Shown here piece after piece: positions 20,874-31,808 of a stretch of DNA of 64,000 bases. Location: positions 31,712,501-31,776,500 of the forward strand of contig CP136894.1 in NCBI GenBank assembly GCA_034359265.1. Direction: 5' to 3'. A program made the translations under genes and the position numbers. This DNA comes from Canna indica. Lineage: Eukaryota > Streptophyta > Magnoliopsida > Zingiberales > Cannaceae. Every line of letters starts with the position of its first letter. The first letter of the stretch is position 1. Under the pieces are notes generated by a model. That model saw only the letters and a list, made by a program, of their open reading frames with translations, was not told where the DNA came from and did no database searches.

Positions 20874-22230
20874 TCATCCTCGAATTTTAGAAAAAGAAGC
20901 TTGAGGACTTACCAGATTAATAAACAATGAAGGATATCGCTCCTTCATATCCAGCTCCACCTCCCATGTGGCCACCTGCTTGGAGTGGTGCTGCCACCTG
21001 ACCTTTACCAGACGAATCTCCTTCGATCTTAGTTTTCTGATCTGACGGTCCAACAACCCAACTGGTCTCTCTTCATCCGAGACTATCGAATCCACCTCCA
21101 ATGTGGTAGGCTCAATCACATGAGACTCATCCCGGATATACTACTTAAGCATAGATACATGGAACATTGAATGCACTCGGTCCATACTGGGAGGTAAGGC
21201 CAACTTATATGTCATAGCTCCCCTACGCCTGAGAATAGGAAATGACCCAATGAACCTAGGGCTTAGCTTCCCTCTCTTGCCAAACCTCACCACCCCTTTC
21301 GTAGGGGATATCTTGAGGAACACCATGTCCCCCTCAGCAAACTCTACCTCCTTGACCTTCCCATCAGCATACATCTTTTGACGGCTCTGGGCTGCCAACA
21401 ACCTCTCCCTGATTAGTTTCACCTTTTCCACTGCTTCCTCAACCAGATCAAGTCCTATCATAAGGGAATCCCCTGCTTCAAACTAGCCTACAAGCGATCT
21501 GCATCACCGCCCATACAATGCCTCAAAAGAGGCAATCCTGATGCTGCTATGATAGTTGTTATTGTAGGCAAACTCAATCGGGCGCAAGTGCCTCTCCCAA
21601 CTGCCCTTCAAATCTAGGACACATGCTCTCAGCATGTCCTCCAATGTTTGAATGGTCCGCTTTGACTGACCATTTGTCTGAGGGTGAAATGCAGTGCTGA
21701 ACCGAACCTGAGAGCCGAACGCCTCCTGGAAAGGCTGGCAGAAATGAGCTATGAACTGAGTACCCCGGTCTGAGATGATCATAACAGGGACACCGTGATA
21801 TGAGACAATTCGAATCAAAAACAACCTAGCATACTGCTCAGCTGAAAAGGTCATCCTGATTGCTATGAAATGTGCCGTCTTGGTTAGGTGATCTTCCACC
21901 ACCCAGATGGAATCATTGCCATTCCCAGATTTTGGCAACCCTATCACAAAATCCATGGTTATCTTCTCTCATTTCCACTATGGTACCTCTAAGTTCTGGA
22001 GCAATCCTGCCTGCTTAAAATGTTCGGCCTTCACCTGCTGACATACTAGACACTTAGACACAAACTCGGCCACCTCTCTCTTCATGCCCTTCCACCAATA
22101 ATTTTGTCTTAAATGACGGTACATTTTTGTGGCTCCCGAATGAATGGTATATGTAGATCGATGAGCCATTTCTAGCACCTGCTTGCGAACCTCAGCCATG
22201 TCTAGCACCACTATCCTATTCTTAAACCTC
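20874..22230 (-). pseudogene. Gypsy-2 integrase with chromodomain, catalytic Glu replaced
   Basis: The zinc-binding part (AHRSTYTIHSGATK ... CLVCQQVKAEH) is open at 22211-21978. The core (21956-21504) has MDFVIGLP and IISDRGTQF. Thirty-five residues after the second Asp, the position of the third catalytic residue reads TNGQSKRTIQTLED, so Glu is Lys. The tail (21461-21141) keeps GDMVFLK, RFGKRGKLSPRF and FHVSMLK, then a stop. The chromodomain (LDRQIRKLRSKEIRLVKVRW ... ATWEVELDM ... YPSLF) fills 21119-20874. The core is otherwise unusually well preserved, so the E-to-K change alone would predict loss of strand transfer. Confidence 0.9.
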
Positions 22231-22479
22231 AGAATGCCCTCCGAGTCAATACCAAAACCATTATCGGCATCGCCTCTCCTGGCCAGATCCTTAGTGAGTG
22301 CACAAAAAGCATCCTCTTCCTCCTGCCCGTAGCATGTCTACCAACTTGGACTGCACCCTCAAGTGAGCCACCGGCGCACCAGAGGCTGACACTATCAAGA
22401 CTGCCCCGCCATCCAAACACATGGCCAAATCCTGAGCCAACGGTTTCCTCCTAACCGCCAAATGCGCTAGACTGCCCAT

Positions 22480-23693
22480 AGATTTCTTGCTCAAAGCATC
22501 TGCCACCACATTAGCCTTTCCTGGATGGTACATGATCGTGCAGTCATAATCCTTCAAAAGTTCAAGCCACCTTCTCTTCCTCAGGTTCAATTCCTTCTGG
22601 GTAAGCAAATACTAGAGGCTCTTGTGATCAGTGTATATCTCACAAGCCTCACCAAAAAGATAGTGACGCCATAGCTTTAATGAGTCGGGTAATTCTTCTC
22701 GTGGACCTTCAACTGCCGGGAGGCATAAGCTATCATCTTGTCATTCTGTATTAAAACACAACCCAAGATGACTCGGGAGGCATCACAATAAACAACAAAC
22801 CCTCCCGAGCTCGAGGGTACAGCTAGAACTGGTGCTGACGTCAAACGGTCCTTGAGCTTCTAAAAGCTCTCCTCGAACTTATTGTCCCAGACGAACTTGA
22901 CCTTCTTCTAGGTCAGGCGGGTCAATGGCACTGCAATCCTGGAGAAATTCTCCACAAATTTCTTGTAATAACCTGCCAACCTCAGGAAGCTGCGAATCTC
23001 TCTGACATTCGCCAGCCTCTTCCAATTCTAAACTGCTTCTTTCTTTGCGGGGTCCAGCTTTACCGCTTCCCTGGATACCACACGGCCAAGGAACCCTACA
23101 CTCTCTAGCCAGAACTTGCACTTGGAGAATTTGGCATATAATTTGTGCTCCCTGAGAGTCTCCAGAACTATCCTCAAGTGCTCAGCATGCTCCTCCCTGC
23201 TCCTAGAATATATCAAATTGTCATCAATAAATACTATCATAAATTTATCCAAGTATTCCTTGAACACTCGATTCATCAGATCCATAAATGCTGCAGGTGC
23301 ATTAGTTAGCCCGAATGACATAACTAGGAACTCATAGTGACCATACCTCGACCTGAAAGTCATCTTCGGGATGTAACTATCCCGGATTCTCAACTGATGG
23401 TACCCTAACCGCAGGTCAATCTTGGAAAACCACTGAGCTCCCTGAAGCTGATCAAACAAATCATCGATCCTGGGCAGTGGATAACGATTCTTCACCGTCA
23501 CCTTGTTAAGCTGTCGGTAATCAATGCACATCCGCATGGACGCATATTTCTTTTTCATGAAGAGCACTGGAGCACCCCAAGGTGAAACACTTGGGCGAAT
23601 GAAGCCCAACTCAAGCAGCTCCTGCAATTGGGACTTCAACTCCCTCAACTCAGCTGGTGCCATCCAGTACGGTGGAATGGAGACCGGCTTCAC
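22480..23693 (-). pseudogene. Gypsy-2 reverse transcriptase and RNase H, broken
   Basis: RT is open over 221 codons: [66 protein letters not shown], the FIDD box, [18 protein letters not shown]. After EAV a stop begins a run of nonsense codons. RNase H keeps VVYCDAS and YTDHKSL, but the block carrying the middle Glu ([10 protein letters not shown] in gypsy-1) is deleted at about 22683, shifting the frame after NYPTH. A CAG-to-TAG type stop follows YTDHKSL. The end part [13 protein letters not shown] is recognisable near 22480. Confidence 0.88.
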
Positions 23694-23718
23694 CCCAGGC
23701 TACAAATCAATACAAAAC

Positions 23719-24390
23719 TCAATCTCTCTCTGGGGGCAAACCCGGCAACTCCTCTAGAAACACATCAGAGAACCCGCATACCACTAGCGTTCCCTCAATA
23801 CCCCTAGTCGCACCCCCGCTCCCCTCTGCCACAAACACAAAGGCCAAGAAGGATTCATAACTGCCTAGAAGTAGCTTCTGGGCCTTGAGAGAAGAAATGG
23901 CCACCAACGAATCTCCCCTTCCCTCAACCTGGAAGGTAAGTTGGGGCAATCTAGGCTTACTAATGGTCACAGCCTTAGCCTTGTAGTCCGCTGAGGCGAA
24001 ATGGTCCACCAGCCAATCCATGACCAAAATTACATCAAGCTCCAGCATCGGCAAGAGTGTCAATTCGGCCATCAGCACATGCCCACAAATTACCACCTAG
24101 CAGCCCAAAAGATTGTCTCTGCCAGCATAGAATCGCCTGTAGGTGTAGACACCACAAGAGGCAAATCAAGCATAGAGGGTTTCCTTGATAGCTTAGCAAC
24201 AAACAATGCAGATACTGAAGAATACGTAGCACCTGGATCAAACAAAACATTAGCAATAGCAAAACCAACAACAAGGTTACCTGACACTACTGCCTTGGAC
24301 ACTTCAGCGCCCTCTTGGTTCAAAACAAACACCTATGCAACAGGCCTCTTTGAACCACCGGCTCGCTTGTCGCCACCCTGAGTTTGACCC
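23719..24390 (-). pseudogene. Gypsy-2 aspartic protease, broken
   Basis: The active-site block reads LFDPGATYSSVS, with His-Ser-Phe changed to Tyr-Ser-Ser compared with gypsy-1. A TAG interrupts the frame near 24098, after FWAARW-like sequence. The downstream half resumes in the frame 24096-23719 with LDVILVMDWLVDH. The region links to RT through the LPGLPPERD motif typical of the start of Ty3/gypsy RT, followed by a stop. Confidence 0.83.
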
Positions 24391-25470
24391 CTCTGAGCCA
24401 CGGAACCTACTGACATCAGTGCTTTTTCTCTGGTCTGATCAGGCTGCTGACTACCTTTATCAGGATAATCCTTTCTGTAGTGCCCAGCCTGCCCACAGCT
24501 AAAACATACCTCTGAACGTCCCCAGCAAGCTCCCCAGTGCTTCTTGTGACAACGATTACACGGCTATAGCCCAGGCCTCCGCGGTGAGCCTCCTGATGGC
24601 GCCCCTGGTCCTGAGCCCATGCGGCCTTTGGAACTGTTATGACCTCCGCCCTGCTATGGATCTACTATCATGTGAGTACCCTGAGAGTGATCTGGCCGAC
24701 CCCCCGAGTGCTGGGGCCAAAAATATTTCTTCATGGGTCCATCATTCCTATCCATCGGTACCAATGCCTATTTTTTGAGCACCTTATCTATAACCAGAGC
24801 AAAAGAAGTGTCCTCCGTGTAATGGATAAGTATGGCGATCTGTGACCTCAGCCCCTCAACAAACCTCTTGACCCTGGTGGTTTCTGTGGCTATCAAAGTG
24901 GAATGGTACTTCGAGAATCGGGTGAACTCCATCTCATAATCCATTACTGACATACTACCGGTCTGGCGCAGTAGCTCAAACTCTTTCGCCCGCTTATCCT
25001 GCACGCTCAATGGCAGGTACTTCTCCACCATAGCAGCTTTGAACTCTTCCCAAGTAGGGGTTAGTACACCTAATGCTCTGCGGTCCCTCCAAGTGTGAAG
25101 CCAATCCTTGGTTGGTCCTCCCAGCTACAACTGGATCAGTCGAGTGGTCGTCTCAGAATAGCAACCGAGCTCCATGCACAACTCAAAGCAATCCCCTAGG
25201 AAACTGGTGATCTCCACTCGTTGATTTGTCCCTGTAAACTCCGATGGCCTGAACGTAATAAAATCTGCATGTGTAGGTGCTCTAGGAACTCTGACCACAG
25301 GTGCCACTAGCTCAACCACCTCCGGTACTGCGGGTACTGTCGGCACCGGCTGTGGCTGCTGCCTCAGTTCTTGCTCCCTGCGGAGTGCCTTAGTCAGCTC
25401 AGCCACTCGGGCCTACAACTGCACAACAATGGGATCCTGTCCCACATCCTCCCGGGCCTACAGTGGTATA
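24391..25470 (-). pseudogene. Gypsy-2 gag, broken, zinc knuckle lost
   Basis: This is homologous to gypsy-1 gag: MAELTKALRREQELRQQPQP, HADFITFRPSEFTG, WLHTWRDRR, EKYLPLSVQDKRAKEFELLRQ, RVKRFVEGLR, HYTEDTSFALV. Stops break it near 25125 and 24770. The CCHC box at about 24477-24520 reads CFSCGQAGHYRKDY, so the last Cys is Tyr. The gypsy-1 copy keeps this Cys. An apparent start Met lies at 25406, but the frame with relatives extends further upstream. Confidence 0.85.
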
Positions 25471-25716
25471 TGGAGTTTCTGCCACTACCGCTCCATGCGG
25501 CATTAAATGCCTCCATTAATCTGGAATCACCATAAAGAAAACATCATAATTATATAATTTAATTCAACCTAAGTATTTAAGTAAACTTAACCACAAGTCG
25601 CGCTGAGGTGCAGACTTAGCCCATTGATCTCATAACACAACCCTACCGTATACCGACACGCTAGCAATGCCCTATATAGTAAACAAACTCTAGGTCATAA
25701 TCAGATAGAACCACAT

Positions 25717-25728
25717 GCTCTGATACCA
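25717..25728 (-). promoter_or_regulatory. Primer binding site of gypsy-2 (initiator-Met tRNA)
   Basis: TGGTATCAGAGC on the minus strand, three bases inside the LTR end at 25732. It is identical in sequence and spacing to gypsy-1. Confidence 0.9.
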
Positions 25729-25731
25729 CAT

Positions 25732-28363
25732 TGTCACGCCCCAACTCAGGGTCATGTGACCGGCTAGGGTATACGTTCCTATACCCCGCAGCCTAACCCA
25801 TGCACATGCCAACTCATAATAAAACATAGCAAAAAGAATAACAATTTTTATTATGAACTAGAAAACAAAATAGATTCCATTTAAGAAGTAAAGTTCTTAG
25901 CAAAGTGTTTAAGGTGCGGAAATAAATAAATCAAAGTTCAACAATTTGCACTTAACAAATGAAATTTGAAAGAAAGACATGAATGTCCCCAAGGGACTAT
26001 AGTTCCATAATGATAAATCTACCAAAGACTTGACTACAACCCCTAACTAGGACTGCTATGAGATCAATGTGACTCATCTGCCCTCTAGCTGCGCCAAGTG
26101 CTCCAGCCCACCTCACTGGTCAGACTCTGCAAAAAAAATAGAAATAAACAACGGGTGAGTTCAGAAGAACTCAATTAGTGGTTCTACCAAGCCCCATCAT
26201 AAAACCAACCACTGAGATCAGTGAATAAATGCCCCTATCTCATACAGGAATAATGCATCAAGAGGTATCACTAGCTAACAGGCCATCTGGCCATTACATG
26301 CCTGAAGGCAACCCAATTCACTTAGTAGTGAAGTACAACAGGCCTCAGCCTCTCTGCCCTAAGGTAACACATCACACTCAAGGGTTATGAGGATAATCGG
26401 GATTGACCCATCCGAGCTTATCATATAATAGAATCTTTAGAAACAACGCAGGGATAATCGGAATTCGCCCATCTGAACTTATTCCTTGAATAAAGAAACT
26501 CAGGAACAATCGGGATTTGCCCGCCCAAACTTGTTCCACAAGAAACACAAGAATAATCGGGATTCGTCCGTCCGAACTTGTTCCAAAAAAATACAGAAAC
26601 AATCTGGATTCTCCCATCCGAACTTGTTCCTTAACACAGGTTAGGAATTAGCTATCCAACCTCCCAGGCCAAGCCCAAAATCCGGCTCCCATCCGAGCCT
26701 CTCCACCATTCATAAAGATATGGCGCTAACAAGACCTAAGTGAAGTGTTTCCTAAGGTGGCTTAGGGGTGTCTTTACTAGGAAACGCCGCAACACTCTAT
26801 GATCGATCCCGACGCCTAGACTTGTAATATAATCATCTTGTGAGGTTTTATTTCATGCAAAAAAATTAATTTGTTGGCTCTGAACATATTATGCTTCCCC
26901 TTGAATTTTAATTCTTCAATTCAAGTTTTCATTGCCGAAATTAGGTTTTTGTTTTAGGGGTTTTATTCTCAGTTTACTGTTGAGCCCAAAATCGATGTAC
27001 CCAAGCCAAATTTGGTTTCCAGAGTGAGTCCTATGGTTTCAGACTTTTCGATCGAAATGATAGGTTACATGACTATATTCAGTAAACTATACACATCACA
27101 TCAGCGATTTCAAAATCAGCCCTGAATCAATAATTCAGTATGAAGTTTTCAGCAAGATTGAGTTTTCAGCATATCAAGGTAATTAATCCGAAAATTATAG
27201 TAATTACATCCTTAAATACTACCAAACCAGATTAGGACAGCAAGAACAATCAGACCAACAATTAACATCTATTTCCTAGTCAATAATTTGCATGCATCAA
27301 CATTACTTTCTAAATCAAGAACAAAGCCTCATGATCAAGAACCAAACCAAGAATATAGCATGTCATCAAGATTGATCTTTCCACATGGAAAACATGATTT
27401 CATACGCGGAAATTAGAGATTTAGATGAGAATTATGCGTAGCATCATAGGAAACATAATCAAGATTAGGAATAGAAAGCCTAGACTTCGAAAACATCAAG
27501 AACTCCTCTTAGGCATTTCATCGAACCCCTTGAGGGCCACCCAATTCCCTCCTTGGCCAAACACCCCTAGGGAAATCCTAGGGTTGCCGAGCCCCATGTC
27601 TTTGGGCCTCCTCTTCCATGGCAACAAAAGAAAATGGCAAGAACTCGAGATTCGACGAAAAACAAACAAACAAGAACACCTCGATTTCAAGAACGGTTCA
27701 AGATCACGAAGAGAAAATTTAAAGAAAGGAGAGGTAAACCACTCACATGATTTAGGAAGAGGGGAAATAGGAAAACCCTGGATCGGCAGCCTCCGAATCC
27801 GGCCACAAGCACTCTACTCCAAGAACAAGGGAAAGGGGCGGGGGAGGGGAGGGATGCTCCAATCCAAGCCGGCGGCTTGGCTTCAAGAGAGGGGGGAAGA
27901 GATGAGGAGAGGGCGGCTAGCTTAGTTGGAGACTGTGGCTCCAACAGAGGGGAAGGGGAAGAGGGACGGCTCGGCTTGGCTGGGCAGCTCCTCTCTTCTT
28001 CTCGGCTAGTGCGGCTGCAAAAGGGAGCCGCCTAGCCTTAGGGGGGAGGGGATTTTATAATCCCCTCCTATTCTCTCATATCCACACCCTATAATCAGCA
28101 CTCACATCAACCCAGATGCGCAACCCGCTAACCCACCTTAGCTCAACTAACCTGATGCTCCACACAAGTATCAAACACATGCACACCCATATGCAACATA
28201 ATTTAATCAATCAAACTATATTATTATAAACCATAATTCGACTTACCCAAGCCCTCAAGATCGCACCAGACCATGAGTCGACTCGGCTCGACCTCGAACT
28301 AGCCCACTAGGCTGACAATCACAAACAATAATAGAAATCAATAATAATATCTAGGATATTACA
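25732..28363 (-). mobile_element. 5' LTR of gypsy-2 (2632 bp)
   Basis: Ends are TGTAATATCC (28363, minus strand) and GGGGCGTGACA (25732). It includes the minisatellite at 26391-26632 and a purine-rich block near 27750-27960. The open frames in that block (for example 27425-27925) mirror each other on both strands and are not credible genes. The outer flank ACTCT does not match the flank of the 3' LTR, so the element ends have been rearranged. Confidence 0.9.
26391..26632. repeat. LTR minisatellite, five copies of 45-60 bp
   Basis: Anchors ga-aatcgggatt near 26391, 26451, 26503, 26551 and 26596, each followed by cgcccatccgaactt-type sequence. Equivalent arrays lie at about 19453-19690 and 51700-52000. 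Confidence 0.88.
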
Positions 28364-28484
28364 ACTCTCGTGCGTCGAAGTTCATGATTGCTTGCCAAGG
28401 GACCTTCTCTAATTTATATCTAGGATATTACAACTCTCGTGCGTCGAAGTTCATGATTGCTTGCCAAGGGACCTTCTCTAATTT
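28347..28484. repeat. Perfect 69-bp tandem duplication across the LTR border
   Basis: Units 28347-28415 and 28416-28484 appear identical. Each contains the last 17 bp of the gypsy-2 LTR (atatctaggatattaca) plus 52 bp of the flank. The duplication therefore arose after the LTR was in place. Confidence 0.92.
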
Positions 28485-28770
28485 CTAAATGTGTCGAGGT
28501 TCGCAAAGACGCTTCAGATGGTCTTCGTCCTACTTTGGGGAGTTCTCTGTCGACTACTACTATCGAGCTAGGCTTTTTGGATTTCGGGATGGCTACAGGA
28601 TTGAACGAAGACGTTATGCAATCTATTCACAACATGGGTTTCAACTGTCTAGGTCATTCCCAGGATATTGTTAGGGTCGTCAATGCCCGAGACCTTGTTT
28701 GTGTTGCTTGGACGCCTTTTGTCTCTTTTTGCTTGGGTGTTTCAACTTGCTGGTTGTTTCTTTGTTTTGA

Positions 28771-29466
28771 ATGTCTGGTCCTATTATTAATGCTTTATTT
28801 TGGAATGTTCGTGGTCTAAATTGCCTGTCGAAGCGGTATATGACTAAGCAAGTTGTTAGGGATCTTAATTGCTCTGTGTTGTTTTTATCTAAAACTAAGC
28901 TGGATCATATTTGTAGTCGTGTTGTCAAGCAAATCTCCAGTTTTCGTCTATCATTTGGTTCCCCTTTCTGTGCGATTTATTCTTTGGGGATCTCAGGGGG
29001 GCTCCTAACAATTTGGAACCCTTCAATTTGGACTTGTATTTCATCCAATTCAGGAGAATTCTTGATATAGTTAAAGTTATTTGTGCAGGAGCTTTTGTGC
29101 AAACGGGCCCTCCGAACCGTAGCAGGCGGGCCGCTTTTCTGCAGGAGCTTTCTCTTTTTTGTTGCCCTATCGGAGAACCATTAATCTTGGATGGTGACTT
29201 CAATTTGACAAAGCATATCAGGGAGAGGGTCAATTGCAGAGGGAATAGCATAGACATGAGCAATTTCTCCAAGTTCATTGCAGATTGTGGTCTCTTCATC
29301 TGCTGATTTCGGGGACTCCCTACACATGGTCTAACAATCAAAACCCTACAAGTCTTTCTTAATTAGATCGCATAATAGTCAATCCAAAATTATTGAATAT
29401 TTTTCCTCAGATTCATGCACTAGGCAGCTCAAGAAGACTTTCTGATCATAACCCTCTAGGTTTGAG
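28771..29466 (+). pseudogene. LINE endonuclease domain, broken
   Basis: This apurinic-type endonuclease nicks target DNA to prime LINE insertion. Motifs in order are ALFWNVRGLN, then SVLFLSKTKLD (the usual catalytic Glu in QETK is Ser-Lys here), ISGGLLTIWN, LDGDFNL (catalytic Asp/Asn), GTPYTWSNNQ, and SRRLSDHNPLGL with the catalytic SDH near 29445. Two frame changes (near 29060 and 29305) and several stops prevent expression. Confidence 0.82.
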
Positions 29467-29947
29467 AAACCTCAAGCAGTCTGGCTCAACCTTCACCTCG
29501 ATCCGTTCAGACTGGAACCTTATTGGATCGATTTTCATGTTTTTTTAGTATCATTCAAGCAGGATTATTACCAACATTGCAATTTTTGGATGTGTGTGGT
29601 AATTTAGTTCCCAATTGGATCAAAGCTTGGAAGGGACTTCGACTTATCATTAGAAACTAGTCTCATATCAAGAAAAAGAGCGGTTGGCCAAACTACTTGT
29701 CTTAGAGGAAAATGTGTAGGCTTTCTCGTCCAGAGCTGATTTGGGGGCTCTTTCGTTGATGGAAAGATAGGATTTCCTATATGCCAAGGCTGAGCTTGAT
29801 AAACTTTATGGTTATGAAGATCGTTATTGGAGGCAGAGAGCTAAGAGGAGATGGATAAAGGAGGGGGACCACAACATACATTAGTTCCATTTATGTGCGA
29901 CTTTACGTTGGAATCACAATTGGATTTCTCATATTTCTTCCTCTCAC

Positions 29948-30353
29948 ATGATCATTTCAGATTTTTCTGAGTCTACAAATGCATTTAGAGGCTTTTACCT
30001 ACAACTCTTGGGAACAAGTTCGCCACCCATTTTGAGTATCCGTTGGGATGAAATCTTCCCGCCCAATCCACCGGGCTCAATTTTGGATTTAGTTGCCCCT
30101 TTCACTTTTGATGAAGTCTCTTATGTCATTCGGCATATGAAGAATCACAAAGCTCCCGGCCTGGATGGCATTCCATTGGAATTCTTCAAGAAATTTTTGC
30201 CAAGTATTCGTACTTAGGTAGTGTGCCTTCTTAATGATTTTCAGGGCGACCCGTCATTAATGAGTTGATTGAATTATGCTCACATCACACTCATTCCAAA
30301 GAAGGAGGAGTTTAGCTTGGTGATAGATTTCAGGCCTATTAGTTTGGAAAATA
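29948..30353 (+). pseudogene. LINE reverse transcriptase, N-terminal part only
   Basis: PFTFDEVSYVIRHMKNHKAPG, LDGIPLEFFKKF, then after a stop HITLIPKKEEF and DFRPISLEN. These are the opening motifs of L1 RT. The catalytic F/Y-A-D-D box and the C-terminal region are absent. Confidence 0.85.
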
Positions 30354-30590
30354 GCCAGACCACACTCAAGGGTTTGGGCTGAGCTCACCGAGGAGCATAA
30401 GGCAGAATCGCACGCAAGGAGTCGTTAAGGGCGTTGGAGCTCGAGATAGGCACTGAAGCTAGCGAGCCAGACTGGTGAAGACCTAGTTCTAATCGCTGCA
30501 TGGAGAGTGTAGGGGCTTCTAGAACCGGAGATCGTAAGCTTGAAGATGCACGTTGGTGCTTAAGAATGTTTAGGGCATGCTCGCTCGCGA
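30354..30590 (-). mobile_element. Tat-type 3' region fragment
   Basis: The stretch 'gctgagctcaccgaggagcataaggc ... aaggagtcg-taagggc' resembles 36117-36180 and 36810-36875, both in the Tat 3' region. Borders are approximate. Confidence 0.5.
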
Positions 30591-31734
30591 TGACTCAGGT
30601 GAGTTTCGAACGGCAAGATTACTTTAATAATCTCCTGGTCATTTATATAAAGAATTGCGATAAATATAACTTTATTCGAATGATAAAGAAAATATGCTTG
30701 CAGGAGGAGTGCTCTTTTATGAGCTTTATTGATGACTTGATCTCGCATGGAGTTCTTTTCAGGGGCTGGGCTGAGGTTGCTTTCATGCGTCTCCTCTTGA
30801 GCTTGGTTCGGGATTTTCAACTACCTGTGTTAGTGTTGGCTATATTTGGAGAAAGTATCTTAGTTGAATGATACGAGTTCTACCTACATTGAAGAAAGTT
30901 ACAACTATGTGAGGATAGCTACAATTGCTCCTACAGACTATGGTTTTCTGGATAAGGATGCTACGCATATGATGACTCTTGGTCTCCATTATTAATGATA
31001 ATTCTCTTTGATGTCTCTAATTTCTTTTAATCATCGTTAATTACTTTTTTGCCCATTTAATTTTATGACTATAGGAGAGGTCCTCTTTAATATCTGAGGG
31101 TGTTACACCTTTGATCTTTATGGTCATGAGTTTATGCTGATTTAGTGTTGTCTTTTTTGAACCGATGATCGGTGGTTAAGTTAGCATTGATTCAGATATG
31201 TTAGTTGTCACATATAAATACTGGTGAAGAGATTTGATTTCTTAACTCCAATGTTCGTACATTATGTTGCCAGTTATTTGAGGAGTTAAGATTGTTGAGT
31301 GAATAGACGGCAACAATCTACCTTTCCTATCTTCAAGCGAAGATGGTTGTGGGCTACTAACTCACTACAATGCAAGGACTGTGTGGAGGACGAAACTCTA
31401 TGGCCGGGATGTCATAGAGAGGTAAGTCGGTATGTACTTGTAATAGCAATAGGTTTTTGTTAATTTTAGTTCACTATAGTATGGATAGCAGGATTTCAAA
31501 GTGTGAAATCCTGAAGCTAATATTGTACTTATAGATGGTGGATTGGGCATCTGTCCTGTGAGTGCCCCGCAGATTAGGTGATATGATTTGTCACTGAACT
31601 ATGTAAAAAAATACTTGTGTTTGCGTGTGTTTTTGTTTTGGTTCTTAATTTGCCACTCTAAAGTAGTTGCAATAGCAGTTGCAACTTCTCGTGCAACTTT
31701 ATGTTAACAGAAGCTCCCTTAGAGACTATTGTCA
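30591..31734 (+). mobile_element. 5' LTR remnant of copia element Sire-2
   Basis: The right border is fixed by ...ATTGTCA at 31734 followed by the primer site. The left border could not be found; the copy may be truncated by the Tat fragment. A short frame (30500-30871) has no recognised domain. Confidence 0.55.
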
Positions 31735-31736
31735 AT

Positions 31737-31748
31737 TGGTATCAGAGC
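31737..31748 (+). promoter_or_regulatory. Primer binding site of Sire-2
   Basis: TGGTATCAGAGC, two bases inside the LTR end; initiator-Met tRNA type. Confidence 0.88.
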
Positions 31749-31808
31749 GATTGTGCTAACATTTACCTGCACAGATCCTTAGAGTGTCTATTCTCTTTCA
31801 GGTTCAAG

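Larger units (their letters stand above)
28364..30353 (+). mobile_element. L1-type LINE, 5'- and 3'-truncated
   Basis: Endonuclease and the start of reverse transcriptase read in order on the plus strand, as in plant L1-clade LINEs. ORF1 was not recognised (only an unassigned frame 28457-28816), and the element stops inside RT at about 30353, where a Tat-type fragment begins. No poly(A) tail or target duplication is seen. Confidence 0.8.

Noticed and set aside
27425..27925. Open frame of 166 codons
   Set aside because: It lies inside the gypsy-2 LTR, in low-complexity sequence. No domain; not conserved in the other LTR copies.
30500..30871. 123-codon frame upstream of Sire-2
   Set aside because: No recognised domain, and it lies in an LTR/Tat junction region. 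Kept only as unassigned LTR sequence.
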